Assembly (NCBI GenBank): GCA_016713125.1
Contig: JADJPT010000025.1
Location: forward strand, 12,501 to 61,738
Direction: 5' to 3'
Length of the DNA: 49,238 nt
Source: Betaproteobacteria bacterium
GTDB taxonomy: Bacteria; Pseudomonadota; Gammaproteobacteria; Burkholderiales; SG8-39
In this document: piece after piece, positions 46,483 to 49,238 of the stretch
Layout: each line of letters opens with the position of its first letter
Numbering within the stretch: position 1 is the stretch's first letter
The notes under the pieces: model-generated
Database searches by the model: none
What the model was told of the DNA's origin: nothing
What the model saw: the letters and a program-made list of their open reading frames with translations, nothing else
Position numbers and translations under genes: made by a program

Positions 46483-47360
46483 ATGGCATTGCAGATACGC
46501 GACATCGACGGCCCGCTGGGCGCCGAGGTGAGCGGGCTCGACCCGGACCGACCCATGAGCGCCGCGGAACTCGCCGCGGTCAACGAGGCCTTCCTGCGCC
46601 GCCTGGTGCTGCGCTTTCGCGGCATGCCCATGACCCCGCAGCAGCTGTGCGGGTTCAGCCGCCAGTTCGGCGAACTGCAGCCGCACATCGCGAAGAAGTA
46701 CCGCCACCCCGAGGCCGAGGAAGTGGTGCTGATGATCAACCAGGACGCGCAGGGCAATTTCGACAAGGTCGGCGCCGAGCGCGGCGTGGGCTGGCATTCC
46801 GACCTCGCCTACGACTGGTGCCCGGCCAAGGCCACGCTGCTGCACGCGGTGGCGATCCCCGACCGCGGCGGCAACACCAGCTTCGCCAACATGTACCTGG
46901 CCTGGGAGACCATGCCCGAGGACCTCAAGCGCCGCGTCAACTGCAAGTTCGCCGCCTACTGCAACGGCGGCCGCCAGGGGCTCAACCAGGGCATCACCCC
47001 GGACCCCAGGACCGCCTGGCCGACGTGGTCCACCCGGTGATCCGCGTGCATCCGGAAACCGGCAGGAAATCGGTGTACGCCAACCCGTACCACGCCATCC
47101 AGATCCTCGGCATGCCGCGCGCCGAGAGCGACGCCCTGCTCGATGAACTGTTCGCCTGGTGCGACCAGAAGCAGTTCCAGTGGGACCAGGTCTGGCAGGT
47201 CGGCGACACCATCATGTGGGAGAACCGCGCCGCCTGGCACAGCGGCAACCTGGATTACCCGCTCGACCAGCTGCGCAAGTTCTACCGCACCACGGTGCGC
47301 GGCACGCCCACCGTGGACCGCGCCGAAGCCGACCGGCTGCTGGCGACCCGCGCGCACTGA
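46483..47360 (+). CDS. TauD/TfdA-family Fe(II)/2-oxoglutarate dioxygenase, frame broken
   Basis: Starts MALQIRDIDGPLGAEVSGLD, the usual TauD N-terminus. The H-x-D iron motif is in GWHSDLAYDW, the distal His in ENRAAWHSGN and the 2-oxoglutarate Arg in RKFYRTTVRG. One C is missing near 47007 (expected DPQDRLADVVHPV). Restored length is about 292 residues. The family hydroxylates sulfonates, aryloxyacids or related acids. The substrate is unknown. It is followed by the aldolase gene on the same strand. Confidence 0.92.
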
Positions 47361-47377
47361 AGAGCACGCCGGACGCC

Positions 47378-48139
47378 ATGCGACGCAATCCGATCCGCCA
47401 GCGCTGGGCCGAGGGCAAACCGGCCTCCAACCTGTGGATCGACATCGGCTGGCCGGTCACGGTCGAGGCGCTGGGGCGGCTGGCCTACGATTCGTACACC
47501 ATCGACATGCAGCACAGCCTGATCGATCGCGCCACGCTGGTTCCCCTGCTGCAGGCGCTCTCGCTGGGGCAGGGTGCGCCGATGGTGCGCGTCACGCAGA
47601 ACGACCCGGGCGAGATCGCCTTCGTGCTCGACGCAGGCGCCTACGGCGTGATCTGCCCGACCATGGAGACCCCGGAGGAGTGCGCACGCTTCGTCGCCGC
47701 CTGCGACTACCCGCCGCGCGGTAACCGCAGCTGGGGGCCGCTGCGCGGGCTGATGTACGGCGGCGCCGATTATTTCGATGCCTACGCCGGCGAGATCCTG
47801 CGCATCGCGCTGATCGAAACCCGGCTTGGCATGCAGAACCTTGAGGCCATCGCCGCGACGCCCGGCCTGGACATGATCTACCTGGGGCCCAACGACCTCG
47901 GCGTGTCCTGGGGCGCCAAACCCTCTTACACCCCGAACCATCCGGAGGTCGACAAGGCCATGGACCAGGTGGCGGCCGTGGCGAAGAAGTACGGCATCGC
48001 CGCCGGCATGCACGCCGCCAGTCCGGCGGTGGCGCGCGCGGCCGTGCAGAAAGGCTACGGCCTGGTGTCGCTGGGCTACGCGGCCAAAATCATGTTCACG
48101 GCGGCCGGTGCGCTGCTGCAGGAGGCGTTCGGCAAGTAG
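47378..48139 (+). CDS. HpcH/HpaI-family aldolase
   Basis: A 253-residue metal-dependent class II aldolase (2-keto-3-deoxy acid type). IDMQHSLID carries a conserved His, ICPTMETPEECARFV and ALIETRLGMQNLEAI carry the Glu/Arg metal and substrate residues, and MIYLGPNDLGVSWG has the Asp. It cleaves or forms C-C bonds next to pyruvate or glyoxylate. The genes beside it suggest a catabolic route with uptake by the downstream Bug protein (inference). Confidence 0.92.
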   Translation: MRRNPIRQRWAEGKPASNLWIDIGWPVTVEALGRLAYDSYTIDMQHSLIDRATLVPLLQALSLGQGAPMVRVTQNDPGEIAFVLDAGAYGVICPTMETPEECARFVAACDYPPRGNRSWGPLRGLMYGGADYFDAYAGEILRIALIETRLGMQNLEAIAATPGLDMIYLGPNDLGVSWGAKPSYTPNHPEVDKAMDQVAAVAKKYGIAAGMHAASPAVARAAVQKGYGLVSLGYAAKIMFTAAGALLQEAFGK

Positions 48140-48174
48140 AAGGGAAGGCAGTGCGGTCCCTGCATCGGGCCGCA

Positions 48175-48202
48175 TCCCGCAGCGTCCTGCGACGCGGCGG
48201 GA
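48175..48202 (+). terminator. Hairpin between the aldolase and Bug genes
   Basis: TCCCGCAGCGTC - CTGC - GACGCGGCGGGA, a 12-bp stem with one mismatch and a 4-nt loop, located 26 nt before the Bug ATG. It has no strong T tract and could attenuate rather than end transcription. Confidence 0.5.
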
Positions 48203-48227
48203 ATAACAACTATTACGGAGACATGAA

Positions 48228-49238
48228 ATGAAGACTCGCCATCGTTCCACCGAACTGCGTCGCAAGGTGCTGCTCAGCCCGTTGCTGGGCCTGCTGCCGG
48301 CCATCATGATGGCCGGCATTGCCCTCCAGAGCCGGCGCACAAGGGCTTCCCGAGCAAGTCGGTCACCCTGGTGGTGCCGTTTCGCCCGGCGGCGGCAGCG
48401 ACATCGTCGCGCGCACCATCTCGCCAAAACTTTCCGAGCGCCTCGGCCAGTCGGTGCTGGTGGAGAACAAGCCCGGCGCTTCGGGCGTGATCGCCACCAA
48501 CACGGTGGCCAAGGCGGCACCTGACGGCCACATGCTGTTCCTGTCCTGGGACACCCACGCCATCAACCCGGTGGTCATGAAGGACCTGCCCTACGACACC
48601 TTCAAGGACTTCGTGCCGGTCACGCTGCTGGCGCGCCTGCCGCTGGTGATGGGCGCCTGGGGCGGCCTGCCGGCGAACAGCGTGCAGGAGTTCATCGCCC
48701 TGGCCAAGCGCCAGCCAGGCAAGCTGAACTACGCCTCGGTGGGCTCGGGCAGTTCCAACCGCCTGCATTCGGAGAACCTGCACAAGCTGGCCGGCATCCA
48801 GGTGGCGCACATCCCCTACAAGGGTGGCGGCCCATCGATTCAGGCCATGCTCACCGGCGAGGTGGCCTACAGCTTCCTGTCCTATGCCTCGCAGCGCAGC
48901 CACATCCAGGCCGGCAAGCTCAAGGCCCTGGCGGTGACCGGCGACAAGCGCCTTGCCGACCTGCCCAACGTGCCGACCATGATCGAAAGCGGCTTCCCGG
49001 GTTTCGAGGCCTACGGCTGGATCGGCATCTTCGCGCCGGCCGGCACACCCGAAGCCGCGGTGGCGCGGCTGCATCGCGATTTCGTCGCCACGCTGGCCGA
49101 CCCCGAAGTGCGCAAACGCCTGGCGGCCGCCGGCGTGGAGCCGATCGGCAGCACCCCGCAGGAGCTCGACCAGTGGGTGCGCAAGGACTACGAGAAGTGG
49201 GTGAAGTTCGTGCGCGAGACCGGTCTGCGCTTCGAATA
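48228..49238 (+). CDS. Tripartite tricarboxylate transporter (Bug-type) binding protein, two frame breaks, cut by the window end
   Basis: From ATG 48228 a signal segment (LLSPLLGLLPAIMMAGIALQS) leads to a break near 48332 and another near 48382, one base missing each. The Bug fold then reads PFAPGGGSDIVARTISPKL, VENKPGASGVIATNTVA, NYASVGSGSSNRLHSE, IPYKGGGPSIQAML and ALAVTGDKR. The window ends at the first two bases (TA) of what is probably the stop codon. It captures a carboxylated substrate in the periplasm. No TctA/TctB membrane genes are visible. Confidence 0.88.

Overview
The window looks like a betaproteobacterial chromosome, probably Burkholderiales. The reasons are high GC, a typical 5S rRNA, a cbb3 oxidase cluster in the order ccoI-S-N-O-Q-P-G-H, and tripartite-tricarboxylate-type (Bug) binding proteins. 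This placement comes from gene content only.

Layout. 1-3560: distal half of an rRNA operon (tRNA-Ile, tRNA-Ala, 23S, 5S, strong terminator). 3611-6252 (minus): enoyl-CoA hydratase, GlpC-like Fe-S protein and short rubrerythrin. 6467-16421 (plus): cbb3 oxidase structural and assembly genes, a small membrane protein, a small cytochrome c and a beta-CASP nuclease. 16423-19690 (minus): fnr, a stand-alone receiver, a NarL-type regulator and a PAS histidine kinase. 19746-22487 (plus): hemN, a TauE/SafE-like membrane protein and a hemerythrin. 22535-23797 (minus): UspA, a DksA/TraR-like protein and an eRF1-like protein. 23986-27369: nitronate monooxygenase, a Crp-family regulator, a second UspA, a CopZ-like protein and a GNAT. 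27458-36100 (plus): UbiD decarboxylase, DUF169, multicopper oxidase, RND adaptor and pump, cupin and a YdhR-like protein. 36269-41625 (minus): broken Bug gene, small hypothetical, IclR regulator, WD40 protein, CobW-type GTPase and LVIVD propeller. 41903-49238 (plus): EamA transporter, GST, methyltransferase, M6-like protein, LysR, TauD-type dioxygenase, HpcH/HpaI aldolase and a second Bug protein running off the end.

The unifying theme of 6-27 kb is oxygen limitation. fnr encodes a four-cysteine FNR. FNR-type boxes (TTGAN-N4-RTCAA) precede ccoI, ccoN, hemN, usp1 and usp2. Three of these have a -10 hexamer exactly 21 nt downstream. The inferred regulon joins a high-affinity oxidase, oxygen-independent haem synthesis, copper handling, hemerythrin, and UspA/DksA-like/eRF1-like stress proteins.

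About a dozen otherwise conserved genes carry 1-2 nt frame breaks, mostly in short G/C runs, including several in essential parts of cbb3. I read these mainly as sequence errors and annotate the genes across the breaks. One Bug gene has an in-frame TAA instead.
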